Shown in pieces: positions 1-8,889 of a stretch of 64,000 nt of DNA; position 1 is the stretch's first letter, and each line of letters begins with the position of its first letter. This DNA comes from Corynebacterium bovis DSM 20582 = CIP 54.80 (GTDB lineage Bacteria > Actinomycetota > Actinomycetes > Mycobacteriales > Mycobacteriaceae): positions 2,046,001 to 2,110,000 of the forward strand of contig NZ_CP047187.1 in NCBI RefSeq assembly GCF_030408615.1. The letters are read 5' to 3'. The notes beneath the pieces were generated by a model. The model worked only from the letters and a program-made list of their open reading frames with translations, was not told the origin of the DNA and did no database searches. The position numbers and the translations under genes are program-made.

Positions 1-1657
<1,657 letters not shown>

Positions 1658-2027
1658 AGCCATAGGCAATATCAAAGAAAGCCCAACCACTGGCAAAACA
1701 AAACATCATCACAGCAACCACGCCCGACACACAGCCGGACGCAGCCACCACACTGACCGTCGCCACCACCCCAACGGGGGGTCAGGGCAGCGACAACAAA
1801 ATAAATTACAAACAATACTCACAAACCAAAGGTCGCAAGCACCACCTGCAACACAAATCCAGTGACAGTGACACCATGACGACACAAACAATCACATATT
1901 TAACAAGCGATCAACACTTGCCGGTACGCGAACCATTCATGCCAGACACGACAACCACCGATCACAGCACCTGCGCCACACACGGCACCAGCACCAAAGA
2001 TCAGAGCACTTGGTTCATCACGCTATT

Positions 2028-2040
2028 GAGTTCTCAAACA
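2028..2040 (-). promoter_or_regulatory. rrn boxA antitermination element
   Basis: The minus strand reads TGTTTGAGAACTC, followed by AATAGCGTG. This is the boxA-type element conserved in actinobacterial rRNA leaders, where Nus factors bind the transcript to prevent early termination. It lies about 370 bases upstream of the mature 16S end, which fits a leader transcribed from the upstream promoters. Confidence 0.85.
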
Positions 2041-2099
2041 TCATGCGCACACAACCACACCGACCAAGCGGCCGGAACAGTCCGTGTGACAGGACCAGA

Positions 2100-2127
2100 A
2101 CTTTACACCCGGTGGCAGCAAAGCAAA
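2100..2127 (-). promoter_or_regulatory. Candidate rrn promoter P2
   Basis: On the minus strand TTTGCT (2122-2127) and TAAAGT (2100-2105) are separated by 16 bases, giving a sigma-A-like promoter with a start near 2093, upstream of boxA. The hexamers are not perfect, so this is a candidate read from the sequence only. Confidence 0.4.
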
Positions 2128-2236
2128 CCCCAGATGAACACCCAGTTCACAGCCCCGAAGAAGATCGGGTGCTTCGTCAGCCTCAACCGCTCGCGGTGAC
2201 CGTTCCGGCCCCTGCGCCGTTGCGCTGACTCGCATA

Positions 2237-2265
2237 AATGTACACACGCCTCCCGGCGCTCACAA
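2237..2265 (-). promoter_or_regulatory. Candidate rrn promoter P1
   Basis: On the minus strand TTGTGA (2260-2265) and TACATT (2237-2242) are spaced exactly 17 bases, directed at the 16S gene and lying just after the murA stop codon. It is the best sigma-A match in the leader. Two tandem promoters would suit an rRNA operon. Confidence 0.55.
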
Positions 2266-2315
2266 ATCTGCAGGTCACGAACGGTTTCGGGCCCCGACCC
2301 CGGCCACCGGCCCCG

Positions 2316-3584
2316 TCACCGCCCCTCGTCGCCCGTCACCCGGCGCACGTCGGCGCCGAGCGCCCGGAGCTGCTCCACGAACCCCGGGTAGCCACGGTCG
2401 ATGTGGTAGACGTCGTTGACCTGCGTGACCCCGTCGGCGCACAGCCCGGCGAGGATGAGCCCCGCCCCGGCACGGATGTCGGACGCCCACACGGGCGCGG
2501 ACGACAGCGGCCGTCCCCCGCGGATGACCACGTGGTGGCCGTCGATGGAGGTGTCGGCACCGAGCCGCGTCATCTCGTCGACGAACCGGAACCGGGACTC
2601 GAAGATGTTCTCCGTGATGACGCTCATCCCGTCACTGACCGTGCACAGGGCGATGGCCATCGGCTGGAGGTCGGTCGGGAACCCGGGGAAGGGCAGGGTC
2701 TGGTAGTCGACGGCGGTGGGCCGCCGGTTCTGCCGGACCCGGAACCCGGTCGGGTAGGTCTCGACGTCCGCCCCCGCGAGCTTGAGCTTCTCCAGGACGA
2801 GGTGCAGGTGGGTGGGGTTGATCCCGCTGACCGTGATGTCGCCCTGCGTCATGGCCGCCGCGTAGCCCCAGGTCCCGGCGACGATCCGGTCCCCGACGAC
2901 GTCGTGGGTCGTCGGCCGCAGCCGGTCGACCCCGGTGACGGTGATGGTGTTGCTGCCGGCCCCGGTGATTCCGGCGCCCATCTCGGTGAGCATGGCGCAG
3001 AGGTCGACGATCTCCGGCTCGCGCGCCGCGTTGTCGAGGATGGTCGTCCCCTTGGCGAGCACGGCCGCGGTGAGGATGTTCTCCGTCGCGCCGACCGACG
3101 GGAAGTCGAGCTTGATCTTCCCGCCGACGAGTTCAGTGGCCTCGGCGACGACGCAGCCGTGTTCGATGCGCGTCGTCGCCCCGAGCTTCTCGAGCCCGGA
3201 CTGGTGCATGTCGAGCGGCCGGCTGCCGATCGCGTCACCGCCGGGGAGGGCGACGACGGCCCGGTGACGCCGGGCGGTGAGCGGGCCGAGGACGCACACG
3301 GAGGCGCGGAACTGCCGGACGGCGTCGAAGTCGGCGTTGTACTCGACGGTCTCGGGCGTGGTGATGGTCACCGTCGTCCCGGCGAGCTCGACCTCGCAGC
3401 CGAGTCCGCGGAGGACCTCCGCCATGTAGGGCACGTCGGCGATCTCGGGACAGTTCGTCAGGACGGTGGTGCCCTCCGCGAGGAGCGCGGCGGACATGAG
3501 TTTGAGCACGCTGTTCTTCGCGCCGTTGACCCGCACGGCCCCCTCGAGGCGTGCACCACCGGTTACCAGGAAATGATCTTTCAC
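2316..3584 (-). CDS. murA: UDP-N-acetylglucosamine 1-carboxyvinyltransferase
   Basis: MurA carries out the first committed step of peptidoglycan synthesis, transferring enolpyruvate from PEP to UDP-GlcNAc in the cytoplasm. The 422-residue protein has the EPSP-synthase fold signatures: [10 protein letters not shown] near the N-terminus, then [22 protein letters not shown] and the [13 protein letters not shown] segment. The loop residue that is Cys115 in E. coli is Asp here ([10 protein letters not shown], codon 3234-3236), the substitution found in mycobacteria and linked to fosfomycin resistance. I place the start at the GTG at 3582-3584 (VKDHFLV). A -10-like TAGGGT (3592-3597) ends seven bases before it, suggesting a leaderless mRNA. 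An in-frame GTG at 3593 would overlap that -10 box. The gene is followed by the rRNA operon. Confidence 0.96.
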   Translation of the reverse strand: MKDHFLVTGGARLEGAVRVNGAKNSVLKLMSAALLAEGTTVLTNCPEIADVPYMAEVLRGLGCEVELAGTTVTITTPETVEYNADFDAVRQFRASVCVLGPLTARRHRAVVALPGGDAIGSRPLDMHQSGLEKLGATTRIEHGCVVAEATELVGGKIKLDFPSVGATENILTAAVLAKGTTILDNAAREPEIVDLCAMLTEMGAGITGAGSNTITVTGVDRLRPTTHDVVGDRIVAGTWGYAAAMTQGDITVSGINPTHLHLVLEKLKLAGADVETYPTGFRVRQNRRPTAVDYQTLPFPGFPTDLQPMAIALCTVSDGMSVITENIFESRFRFVDEMTRLGADTSIDGHHVVIRGGRPLSSAPVWASDIRAGAGLILAGLCADGVTQVNDVYHIDRGYPGFVEQLRALGADVRRVTGDEGR

Positions 3585-3644
3585 GGACCCCACCCTAATT
3601 GCTCGGCGTCACCCGTGCGGCGGCGACGCCGGCGTGTCAGGGCA

Positions 3645-4532
3645 TCAGGGCAGCGCGCCGATGCGGCGGGCGGCGTTGACGGCCTCGTACCGCGTGTGCG
3701 CGCCGAGCTTGCGCATGACGGACCGCAGGTAGCTCTTCACGGTCTCCGCGCCGATGCCCATCTCCTCCGCGGCCTCGACGTTGGTGTGGCCGAGTGCGAC
3801 GCACGCGAGCACGTCGAGCTCCCGGGCGGAGAGTTTCGTCGTCTGCTTCACGCGCACCGGGGAGACCATCTGCTCGCAGAGCACCTCGAGGTCGCGGCGG
3901 ATCTCCTCGTCGGTGACCCGGTTGGCCAGCATGCGGAGCTTGGAGTGCGTCGCGCGGACCTGCTCCCACTCCGCCCCGGACATGGACCGGACGCTCTTGC
4001 CCGGGGTCGTCGCGGCCCCGGCCGTCACCGCCGCCGTCATGGAGGACGACGCCGGCCGCGGATTGTCCCCGTGCCGGAGCGCGGCGTTCACGGCCAGTTC
4101 CTGCTCCAGGCAGCGGGCGGTCATGGTGACCTCCTCGAGCACCTTGTCCCCCATGCGGACCGGCGAGTGCACGCCCGCGTACAGCACCCCCCGTGCCTCC
4201 CGTCCGACGATGACGGGCACGGCGACGATGGAGTGGAGCCCCTCGTCCTTGATCTGCCGGTCGTACTCGTGGCTGATCGACTTCGCCCGCACGTAGTCGG
4301 AGACGCCGACGGGCCGGCGGGTGACGAGCACCCGCCCGCCGACGCCGGTCCCCGCCTCGATCTGGAGGTTGTGGAGAGCGGGCGTCCGGAGCCCGACCCA
4401 GGAGGTGATCATCAGTCTGCCGTCCCCCTGGCCGGCGCCGAACATGGTGACGGGGATCCCCGTCGCATTCCTCAGCGAGGAGAGCGCGCCACGGATGGCG
4501 TCCTCGTCTTCGCGGTGTCGCTGCTGCTCCAC
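3645..4532 (-). CDS. ramA: LuxR-family regulator of acetate/carbon metabolism RamA
   Basis: A 295-residue transcription factor. An N-terminal GAF-like sensor region (about residues 20-150) is followed by a variable linker and a C-terminal LuxR-type helix-turn-helix (about 230-290, LSARELDVLACVALGHTN then TVKSYLRSVMRKLGA). In C. glutamicum RamA (282 residues) activates acetate, ethanol and central-carbon genes and represses itself. There the gene sits beside cysK, as it does here, so the orthology call rests on architecture plus synteny. The start is a GTG at 4530-4532 preceded by AAAGGAAG. A promoter candidate with a G-rich -35 lies at 4613-4641. The linker (about residues 155-185) is Ala/Thr/Ser-rich. 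Confidence 0.88.
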   Translation of the reverse strand: MEQQRHREDEDAIRGALSSLRNATGIPVTMFGAGQGDGRLMITSWVGLRTPALHNLQIEAGTGVGGRVLVTRRPVGVSDYVRAKSISHEYDRQIKDEGLHSIVAVPVIVGREARGVLYAGVHSPVRMGDKVLEEVTMTARCLEQELAVNAALRHGDNPRPASSSMTAAVTAGAATTPGKSVRSMSGAEWEQVRATHSKLRMLANRVTDEEIRRDLEVLCEQMVSPVRVKQTTKLSARELDVLACVALGHTNVEAAEEMGIGAETVKSYLRSVMRKLGAHTRYEAVNAARRIGALP

Positions 4533-4903
4533 GGCTCAATCTTCCTTTACGTACACGGTGCCCGCGATCGACGGGAACACCCATATGCGGGGATCTGGCC
4601 TTGCCAGGGGTCAGTATAAAACCACACGCCGTCACCCCCAAACGCGCACCCGCCGCGGCGGCTCCGAGCGCACCGGGGAAGCCCCCTGACATGGCCTCTG
4701 ACCTGCACCGACAGGGGGAGGTGTGATCTTGGTGATGCAGGACTTCCCTATCCCCGGCCGGGCACGACCCAATCACGGTCCCCCCGGCCGACCACCGTCA
4801 CGGCACCCCCGGATGGCCGAGACGGCACACGGTGCGCTATGAGACCGCCACCTGTGACACGTGACAGGTCCCCGGGTGTGTCAGAGGAGCCTCCCCCGAC
4901 CCC
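4533..4903. other. Intergenic region between ramA and hydratase gene
   Basis: A 371-base region without a gene. On the minus strand it carries the ramA promoter candidate (4613-4641). Near its right end is a 20-base imperfect palindrome at 4850-4869 (acctgtgac/gtgacaggt halves, 18 of 20 positions symmetric) that looks like an operator or short hairpin. G-rich and C-rich runs of the kind RamA binds (cagggg at 4605-4610, acagggggag about 4708-4717) are present. They are common at this GC content, so their function is unproven. Confidence 0.5.
4613..4641 (-). promoter_or_regulatory. Candidate ramA promoter
   Basis: On the minus strand TTGGGG (4636-4641) and TATACT (4613-4618) are separated by 17 bases, giving a start near 4606 and a leader of about 75 bases. 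The -35 overlaps TTTGGGGG, which resembles the G-run half-sites known for RamA, so autorepression here is plausible but inferred. Confidence 0.5.
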
Positions 4904-5722
4904 TCAGCGGTTCGTCCACCGGGGCGTGCGCCGGGAGACGAACGCGTCCATCCCCTCCTTCTGGTCGTCGGTGGCGAAGAGGGACCAGAACGCCTCGCGT
5001 TCGGCGGTGACGCCGACGGACAGCGGGGTCTCCATCGCGGTGTCGACCGCCTGGGTCGCCGCGTGCACGGCGACCCGTGGCATGCCCGCGACCGTCGCGG
5101 CGATCTCGGCGACGTCCTCGCGGAACGTCTCCGCAGGCAGAACGCGCGACACGAGGCCGGAGCGCTCGGCCTCCTCGGCGTCCATTATGCGGCCGGTGAG
5201 GATGAGGTCCATCGCCTTGTAGCGGCCGACGGCGCGCGTGAGCCGCTGGGTGCCGCCCATGCCCGGGATGATCCCGAGGGTGATCTCCGGCTGCCCGAAC
5301 CGCGCGGTCTCGCTCGCGAGGATGATGTCGCCGAGCATCGCCAGCTCACATCCCCCGCCGAGGGCGAAGCCTGACACGGCCGTGATGATCGGGGTGCGCA
5401 CACGTGTGAGACGTTCCCAGTCGAGGAAGAGCTGCTCCTCCCGGACCTCGGGGAAGGTGCGGTCCTTCATCTCCTTGATGTCGGCCCCGGCCGCAAAGGC
5501 CTTCTCGCCGCCGGTGATGACGATGGCCCCGACGGCGTCGTCCGCGTCGAACCCCTCGACGGCGTCGAGGACCTCGGCGAGGATCTGCGAGTTCAGGGCG
5601 TTGAGGGCCTTCGGGCGGTCGAGGACGATCGTCGCGACGGCGCCGTCGTCGCTGGTCTGCGTGGTGATCGCGGTGTACTCCGCGGCCCCTCCGGTCGGGG
5701 TGTCCTGCGTGTCACGGGTCAT
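4904..5722 (-). CDS. Enoyl-CoA hydratase (crotonase family)
   Basis: A 272-residue crotonase-fold enzyme expected to hydrate trans-2-enoyl-CoA to 3-hydroxyacyl-CoA in fatty-acid or related acyl-CoA breakdown. The oxyanion-hole segment AFAAGADIKEM (76-86) and both catalytic glutamates are present: Glu126 in GGGCELAML and Glu146 in GQPEITLGI, with GMGGTQRL after it. This marks a true hydratase rather than an isomerase-only homologue. The ATG at 5720-5722 is preceded by AAAGGA. Longer in-frame extensions run into the cysK promoter and are rejected. It faces away from cysK. No other beta-oxidation gene lies nearby, so its pathway is open. Confidence 0.9.
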   Translation of the reverse strand: MTRDTQDTPTGGAAEYTAITTQTSDDGAVATIVLDRPKALNALNSQILAEVLDAVEGFDADDAVGAIVITGGEKAFAAGADIKEMKDRTFPEVREEQLFLDWERLTRVRTPIITAVSGFALGGGCELAMLGDIILASETARFGQPEITLGIIPGMGGTQRLTRAVGRYKAMDLILTGRIMDAEEAERSGLVSRVLPAETFREDVAEIAATVAGMPRVAVHAATQAVDTAMETPLSVGVTAEREAFWSLFATDDQKEGMDAFVSRRTPRWTNR

Positions 5723-5844
5723 GGTCGTCGTGTCCTTTCGTCGGTGTCCGCGGGTCGGGTCCCCTCCATTGTGACGTATCGCGGCGTCGGCGGGGCGGGT
5801 GCGCGGAGCTGTCCGGTTCGTCCCCGCCGGCCCGGCACGGAGGG

Positions 5845-5850
5845 TAGGAT
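5845..5850 (+). promoter_or_regulatory. Candidate cysK -10 element
   Basis: TAGGAT lies about 110 bases before cysK and 14 bases before the McbR-type operator, so a start near 5857 would put the operator just inside the transcript. No good -35 is visible, which is common in corynebacteria. Confidence 0.4.
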
Positions 5851-5864
5851 GGGTGCGGTATGGA

Positions 5865-5880
5865 CAGACTGATCGGTCTA
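5865..5880 (+). promoter_or_regulatory. McbR-type operator upstream of cysK
   Basis: The sequence is CAGAC, six bases, then GTCTA. It matches the published C. glutamicum McbR (master regulator of sulfur metabolism) motif TAGAC-N6-GTCTA at nine of ten fixed positions. It is 80 bases upstream of cysK, a known McbR target in C. glutamicum. Repression relieved by S-adenosylhomocysteine is the expected mode. Confidence 0.75.
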
Positions 5881-5960
5881 CGTTCGGTCTGCGGCCAGCC
5901 CCTCCGCCGGACGACAGCCTGTCGGCGCACCGGTGCCCCTCAGCAACCGAAAGGAACCCC

Positions 5961-6896
5961 ATGGCGAAGATCCACGACAACATCACGGAACTCATCGGCA
6001 ACACCCCCCTCGTGAAGCTCCACCGCCTCACCGAGGGCCTCGAGGCCACGGTCCTCGTCAAGCTGGAGTCCGCCAACCCGGCGAACTCGGTCAAGGACCG
6101 CATCGGCGTCGCCATCATCGAGGCCGCGGAGAAGGCCGGCGAGCTCTCCCCCGGCGGCACCATCGTCGAGGCGACGTCGGGCAACACCGGCATCGCCCTG
6201 GCCACGGCCGGCGCGGCGAAGGGCTACAAGGTCATCCTCACGATGCCGGAGTCCATGTCGATGGAGCGCCGCGTCATGCTCCGCGCCCTCGGCGCCGAGC
6301 TCGTCCTCACCCCGCCCCCGGCCGGGATGCAGGGCGCGGTGGACAAGGCCAACGAGATCGTCGAGTCGACGGAGAACGCGGTCCTCGCCCGGCAGTTCTC
6401 CAACCCGGCGAACCCCGAGGTGCACTACCGCACCACGGGCCCGGAGATCTGGGAGGACACCGACGGTGCCGTCGACATCTTCGTCGCGGGGATCGGCACC
6501 GGCGGCACGGTCTCGGGTGTCGGGAAGTACCTCAAGGAGCAGAAGTCGTCGGTCGAGGTCGTCGGCGTCGAGCCCGCGGACTCCCCCCTGCTCACCGAGG
6601 GCCGCTTCGGACCCCACAAGATCCAGGGCATCGGCACGAACTTCTACCCGGAGAACCTCAACCGGGACATCCTCGACCGGGTGATCGACGCCCCGCTCGA
6701 CGCCTCCGTCTCGACCGCCCGCGAGCTCGCGGTCAAGGAGGGCATCCTCGGCGGCATCTCGTCCGGCACGAACGTGTGGGCCGCGCTGGAGGAGGCGCGG
6801 AAGCCGGAGAACAAGGGCAAGACGATCGTCACCGTCGTCACCGACTTCGGTGAGCGCTACGTCTCGACGATCCTCTTCGACGACCTGCGCGACTGA
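5961..6896 (+). CDS. cysK: Cysteine synthase A (O-acetylserine sulfhydrylase)
   Basis: A PLP enzyme of 311 residues that makes cysteine from O-acetylserine and sulfide. The PLP lysine is Lys45 in NSVKDR. The substrate loop TSGNTG (about 72-77) and the phosphate-binding GTGGT-SG-G segment (about 178-188) are intact, and length is typical of CysK. The ATG at 5961 follows GAAAGGAACCCC. Transcription is probably controlled by the McbR-type operator at 5865-5880. cysE, encoding the enzyme that supplies O-acetylserine, follows 161 bases downstream in the same direction, and the C-terminal Ile of CysE could form the classic cysteine-synthase complex with this protein. Confidence 0.96.
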   Translation: MAKIHDNITELIGNTPLVKLHRLTEGLEATVLVKLESANPANSVKDRIGVAIIEAAEKAGELSPGGTIVEATSGNTGIALATAGAAKGYKVILTMPESMSMERRVMLRALGAELVLTPPPAGMQGAVDKANEIVESTENAVLARQFSNPANPEVHYRTTGPEIWEDTDGAVDIFVAGIGTGGTVSGVGKYLKEQKSSVEVVGVEPADSPLLTEGRFGPHKIQGIGTNFYPENLNRDILDRVIDAPLDASVSTARELAVKEGILGGISSGTNVWAALEEARKPENKGKTIVTVVTDFGERYVSTILFDDLRD

Positions 6897-6932
6897 CCGT
6901 CGCCGGCCGTCACCGGCCCGGACAGACCCACG

Positions 6933-6987
6933 GCACAGGCCCTGTGCACCCCTCCCCGGCACCCCCGGGGAATGCGGTGCCCGGGGC
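6933..6987 (+). terminator. Hairpins between cysK and cysE
   Basis: Two inverted repeats follow cysK: gcacag/ctgtgc (6933-6948) and ccccggcacc paired with ggtgcccgggg (6954-6987, one bulged base). No T run follows, so this may be an attenuator or mRNA-stabilising structure rather than a full terminator. Confidence 0.4.
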
Positions 6988-7057
6988 CTGCCGTTGTACG
7001 ACGAAACCGACGAACCTACTGACGCCGCTCCCCCCGGGGACGCGGGAGGGAGCCCAG

Positions 7058-7642
7058 GTGAGCCTGCTCGGCACAATGAAAGAGGATCTGGACAACGCCC
7101 GTCTGCACGACCCGGCGGCGCGTGGCGACGTGGAGAACGCGCTCGTCTACTCCGGGCTCCACGCGATCTGGAGCTACCGGGTCGCCCACCGCCTGTGGAC
7201 GTCGGGGGCACGCGGCCCCGCCCGTGTCCTCAGCCAGGTCACCCGGTTCCTCACCGGGGTGGAGATCCACCCCGGGGCGACGATCGGGAGGCGGTTCTTC
7301 ATCGACCACGGCATGGGTGTCGTCATCGGTGAGACGGCCGAGATCGGGGACGACGTCATGCTCTACCACGGGGTCACCCTGGGTGGGGCCGAACTGGTCC
7401 ACCGGAAGCGGCACCCCACCATCGGCGACGGCGTCATGATCGGCGCGGGCGCGAAGGTGCTGGGGCCGATCACGATCGGCGCCCGGTCGGCGGTGGGCGC
7501 GAACGCCGTCGTGACGAAGGACGCGCCGGAGGACTCCATCCTCATCGGCATCCCGGCGAAGATCCGGCCCCGGAAGCCGGAGGAGTGCACGCCGCTCGTC
7601 GACCCCGCGGAGTACGTCGACGACCTGCAGAACAACATCTGA
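7058..7642 (+). CDS. cysE: Serine O-acetyltransferase
   Basis: A 194-residue left-handed parallel beta-helix acetyltransferase that converts serine and acetyl-CoA to O-acetylserine. The hexapeptide-repeat core runs from about residue 65 to 165. It includes the active-site region [16 protein letters not shown] and LYHGVTLGG, with the catalytic Asp/His pair. The start is the GTG at 7058, which has a strong GGAGGGAG ribosome-binding site. The ATG at 7076 has none. The C-terminus ends in Asn-Asn-Ile, and a terminal Ile is what docks into the CysK active site. Short (type III-like) length is normal for actinobacteria. Confidence 0.94.
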   Translation: MSLLGTMKEDLDNARLHDPAARGDVENALVYSGLHAIWSYRVAHRLWTSGARGPARVLSQVTRFLTGVEIHPGATIGRRFFIDHGMGVVIGETAEIGDDVMLYHGVTLGGAELVHRKRHPTIGDGVMIGAGAKVLGPITIGARSAVGANAVVTKDAPEDSILIGIPAKIRPRKPEECTPLVDPAEYVDDLQNNI

Positions 7643-7672
7643 GTCCCCCGGGCGGCCGCGCCCGGCACAGCC

Positions 7673-7707
7673 GAAACCCCCGCCGGGGAATCCCGGGCGG
7701 GGGTTTC
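7673..7707. terminator. Bidirectional terminator between cysE and tRNA-Phe
   Basis: A strong GC stem, gaaacccccgcc paired with ggcgggggtttc, stands between the convergent cysE (+) and tRNA-Phe (-) units. It carries a short T run on the plus strand and a matching one on the minus strand. Confidence 0.75.
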
Positions 7708-7716
7708 GTGTCGGTG

Positions 7717-7789
7717 TGGCCAGAGCCGGGATCGAACCGGCGACCTTTCACTTTTCAGGCGAACGCTCTACCGACTGAGCTATCTGGCC
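7717..7789 (-). tRNA. tRNA-Phe (GAA)
   Basis: A 73-base cloverleaf on the minus strand. The acceptor stem GGCCAGA pairs with TCTGGCC and the discriminator is A. The anticodon stem TTCGC/GTGAA encloses CTGAAAA, giving anticodon GAA. The T-loop is TTCGATC. CCA is not encoded. It is last in an Asp–Phe transcription unit. Confidence 0.96.
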
Positions 7790-7810
7790 ATCGGAGGCGA
7801 ACCTCCGTGG

Positions 7811-7884
7811 CGACCCTGACGGGACTTGAACCCGCGACCTCCGCCGTGACAGGGCGGCGCGCTAACCAACTGCGCCACAGGGCC
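7811..7884 (-). tRNA. tRNA-Asp (GTC), second copy
   Basis: A 74-base cloverleaf. The acceptor GGCCCTG pairs with CAGGGTC and the discriminator is G. The anticodon loop CTGTCAC gives GTC. It is identical in sequence to the tRNA-Asp at 8107-8180. It has its own candidate promoter (7949-7978) and lies 21 bases before tRNA-Phe. Confidence 0.96.
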
Positions 7885-7948
7885 ATATCTCTGATGACAA
7901 CAAGCGCGCCTCCGGCCGGAACCGGGACGCGCCGTGCACCGGTTCGAT

Positions 7949-7978
7949 ACTCTACACAGTGGCGCGGAAACCCTCCAA
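7949..7978 (-). promoter_or_regulatory. Candidate promoter for tRNA-Asp/tRNA-Phe
   Basis: On the minus strand TTGGAG (7973-7978) and TAGAGT (7949-7954) are spaced 18 bases, downstream of the terminator at 8065-8101. This suggests that the second Asp gene and Phe form a separate transcript. Confidence 0.5.
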
Positions 7979-8008
7979 ACGCGCAGTTCACGGCCCTTAC
8001 AGGCCGGG

Positions 8009-8040
8009 AGACGACCGGGGGACGACCGGGGGACGACGCG
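8009..8040 (+). repeat. Short tandem repeat between tRNA-Asp genes
   Basis: Nearly three copies of an 11-base unit (ggacgaccggg) lie head to tail in the 222-base spacer between the two identical tRNA-Asp genes. The spacer has no protein gene. Confidence 0.6.
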
Positions 8041-8064
8041 GCCCACGCACGAACACGCGAACGC

Positions 8065-8101
8065 GGAGAAGGCCGGACGCTCGATGCGTCCGGCCTTCTC
8101 C
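8065..8101. terminator. Terminator downstream of first tRNA-Asp
   Basis: A perfect 16-base-pair stem (8065-8080 with 8086-8101) with a five-base loop starts six bases after the tRNA-Asp at 8107-8180 in the direction of transcription. On the minus strand the far arm is followed by GC-rich sequence rather than a T run. Confidence 0.8.
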
Positions 8102-8106
8102 GGTGG

Positions 8107-8180
8107 CGACCCTGACGGGACTTGAACCCGCGACCTCCGCCGTGACAGGGCGGCGCGCTAACCAACTGCGCCACAGGGCC
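8107..8180 (-). tRNA. tRNA-Asp (GTC), first copy
   Basis: Identical over all 74 bases to the copy at 7811-7884, with anticodon GTC in loop CTGTCAC. It lies 45 bases after tRNA-Glu on the minus strand and immediately before the hairpin at 8065-8101, so Glu and Asp probably form one transcript. Confidence 0.96.
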
Positions 8181-8225
8181 ATTCTGTTGTTGTGGCTGCG
8201 AACCTCGGGGAGACGGTTCGCACCG

Positions 8226-8298
8226 TACTCCCAACGGGATTCGAACCCGTGTTGCCGCCGTGAAAGGGCGGAGTCCTAGGCCACTAGACGATGGGAGC
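8226..8298 (-). tRNA. tRNA-Glu (TTC)
   Basis: A 73-base cloverleaf. The acceptor GCTCCCA pairs with TGGGAGT (a terminal G·T pair) and the discriminator is A. The anticodon loop CTTTCAC gives TTC and the T-loop is TTCGAAT. It is first in the Glu–Asp unit, with a promoter candidate about 45 bases upstream. Confidence 0.95.
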
Positions 8299-8348
8299 CC
8301 GCCCACAGCTGAACCGCAGGCGATCTGCTTGTTCTCGGCAGCTCGTTC

Positions 8349-8378
8349 AGCATAATGCACCCTCTGCGAACCACACAA
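8349..8378 (-). promoter_or_regulatory. Candidate promoter for tRNA-Glu/tRNA-Asp
   Basis: On the minus strand TTGTGT (8373-8378) and TATGCT (8349-8354) are 18 bases apart, giving a start near 8342 and a 44-base leader to tRNA-Glu. Confidence 0.55.
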
Positions 8379-8416
8379 AACAGCAGGTTACGCCCGCTTT
8401 TTCGGGCTGCGCGACG

Positions 8417-8668
8417 TCACTGCCGGGAGGAGCGCCCGGAGAAGGCCTTCCACACGATGACGATGCCGAGGATCAGCAGGATGATCGGGAGGATCTTGAA
8501 GGCGACGGCCACCGCGCCGATGAACGCGGTCAGCACCGCGACCGCCGAGGCGACGAGGCAGACGAACCCGAGCGCGACCGACGCCGCGCGGCTCCGGCTC
8601 CACAGGGCGTAGGCCCCGATGGCGGCCAGCACGGCGACGATGACGGCGATGACGGTCGTTTTGAACAT
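8417..8668 (-). CDS. Small membrane protein of unknown function
   Basis: An 83-residue protein that I do not recognise. It is almost entirely hydrophobic, with three likely membrane segments (about residues 4-22, 28-50 and 54-73) and a basic C-terminus (GRSSRQ), so it should sit in the cytoplasmic membrane. The ATG at 8666-8668 follows a GAGAGAGTGGAG purine stretch. The leader contains a 14-base perfect palindrome (8690-8703), and a TATCAT -10 candidate lies at 8755-8760. A small hairpin with a GCCCG stem (about 8391-8408) after the stop may terminate it before the tRNA-Glu promoter. Coding is supported by composition only. Confidence 0.7.
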   Translation of the reverse strand: MFKTTVIAVIVAVLAAIGAYALWSRSRAASVALGFVCLVASAVAVLTAFIGAVAVAFKILPIILLILGIVIVWKAFSGRSSRQ

Positions 8669-8689
8669 GGTGCTCCACTCTCTCGCGTG

Positions 8690-8703
8690 CGGGGAATTCC
8701 CCG
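8690..8703. repeat. Perfect palindrome CGGGGAATTCCCCG
   Basis: A 14-base perfect inverted repeat followed directly by a second GGGAATTC copy (8705-8712). It lies between the promoter candidate and the start of the small membrane protein. It could be an operator or an mRNA hairpin. No regulator can be named. Confidence 0.6.
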
Positions 8704-8889
8704 CGGGAATTCACGGTCCCGACGGGCGGCGGATGCGACCCGTCGTCGCCCCCGATGATACCCGTGTCCGCCGCACACACCCATACCACCGGAAAAACCC
8801 CCTTCACCCACTCCCACGGAAATGGTTAAAATGTCCCCGCGTCTCGCAGAAAATCGACGCAATCGCAGACCCCAGAAAGGACGCCAACA

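Larger units (their letters stand above)
1658..2315 (-). other. rRNA operon leader and promoter region
   Basis: This 658-base gap between murA and the 16S gene is clearly more AT-rich than the rest of the window and holds no convincing protein gene. Read on the minus strand it contains two promoter-like pairs (2237-2265 and 2100-2127), the antiterminator boxA (2028-2040) and an A/T-rich stretch (1795-1915) that probably forms the leader and processing stem of pre-16S. Short ORFs here have no family resemblance and are not annotated. Confidence 0.75.

Noticed and set aside
2238..4619. A 793-codon plus-strand frame opposite murA and ramA
   Set aside because: Same antisense artefact. murA and ramA on the other strand have full family motifs.
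4850..4869. GlxR (CRP-type) binding site
   Set aside because: The palindrome acctgtgac/gtgacaggt has one TGTGA half, but the other half is TGACA rather than TCACA, so it does not fit the GlxR consensus well enough.
4904..6205. 433-codon version of the enoyl-CoA hydratase
   Set aside because: The extra N-terminal 160 codons run through the intergenic region and the cysK promoter, and lack hydratase similarity. The ATG at 5722 has a ribosome-binding site.
7585..8378. ORFs overlapping the tRNA cluster
   Set aside because: They read through tRNA sequences and repeat the same peptide at both tRNA-Asp copies.
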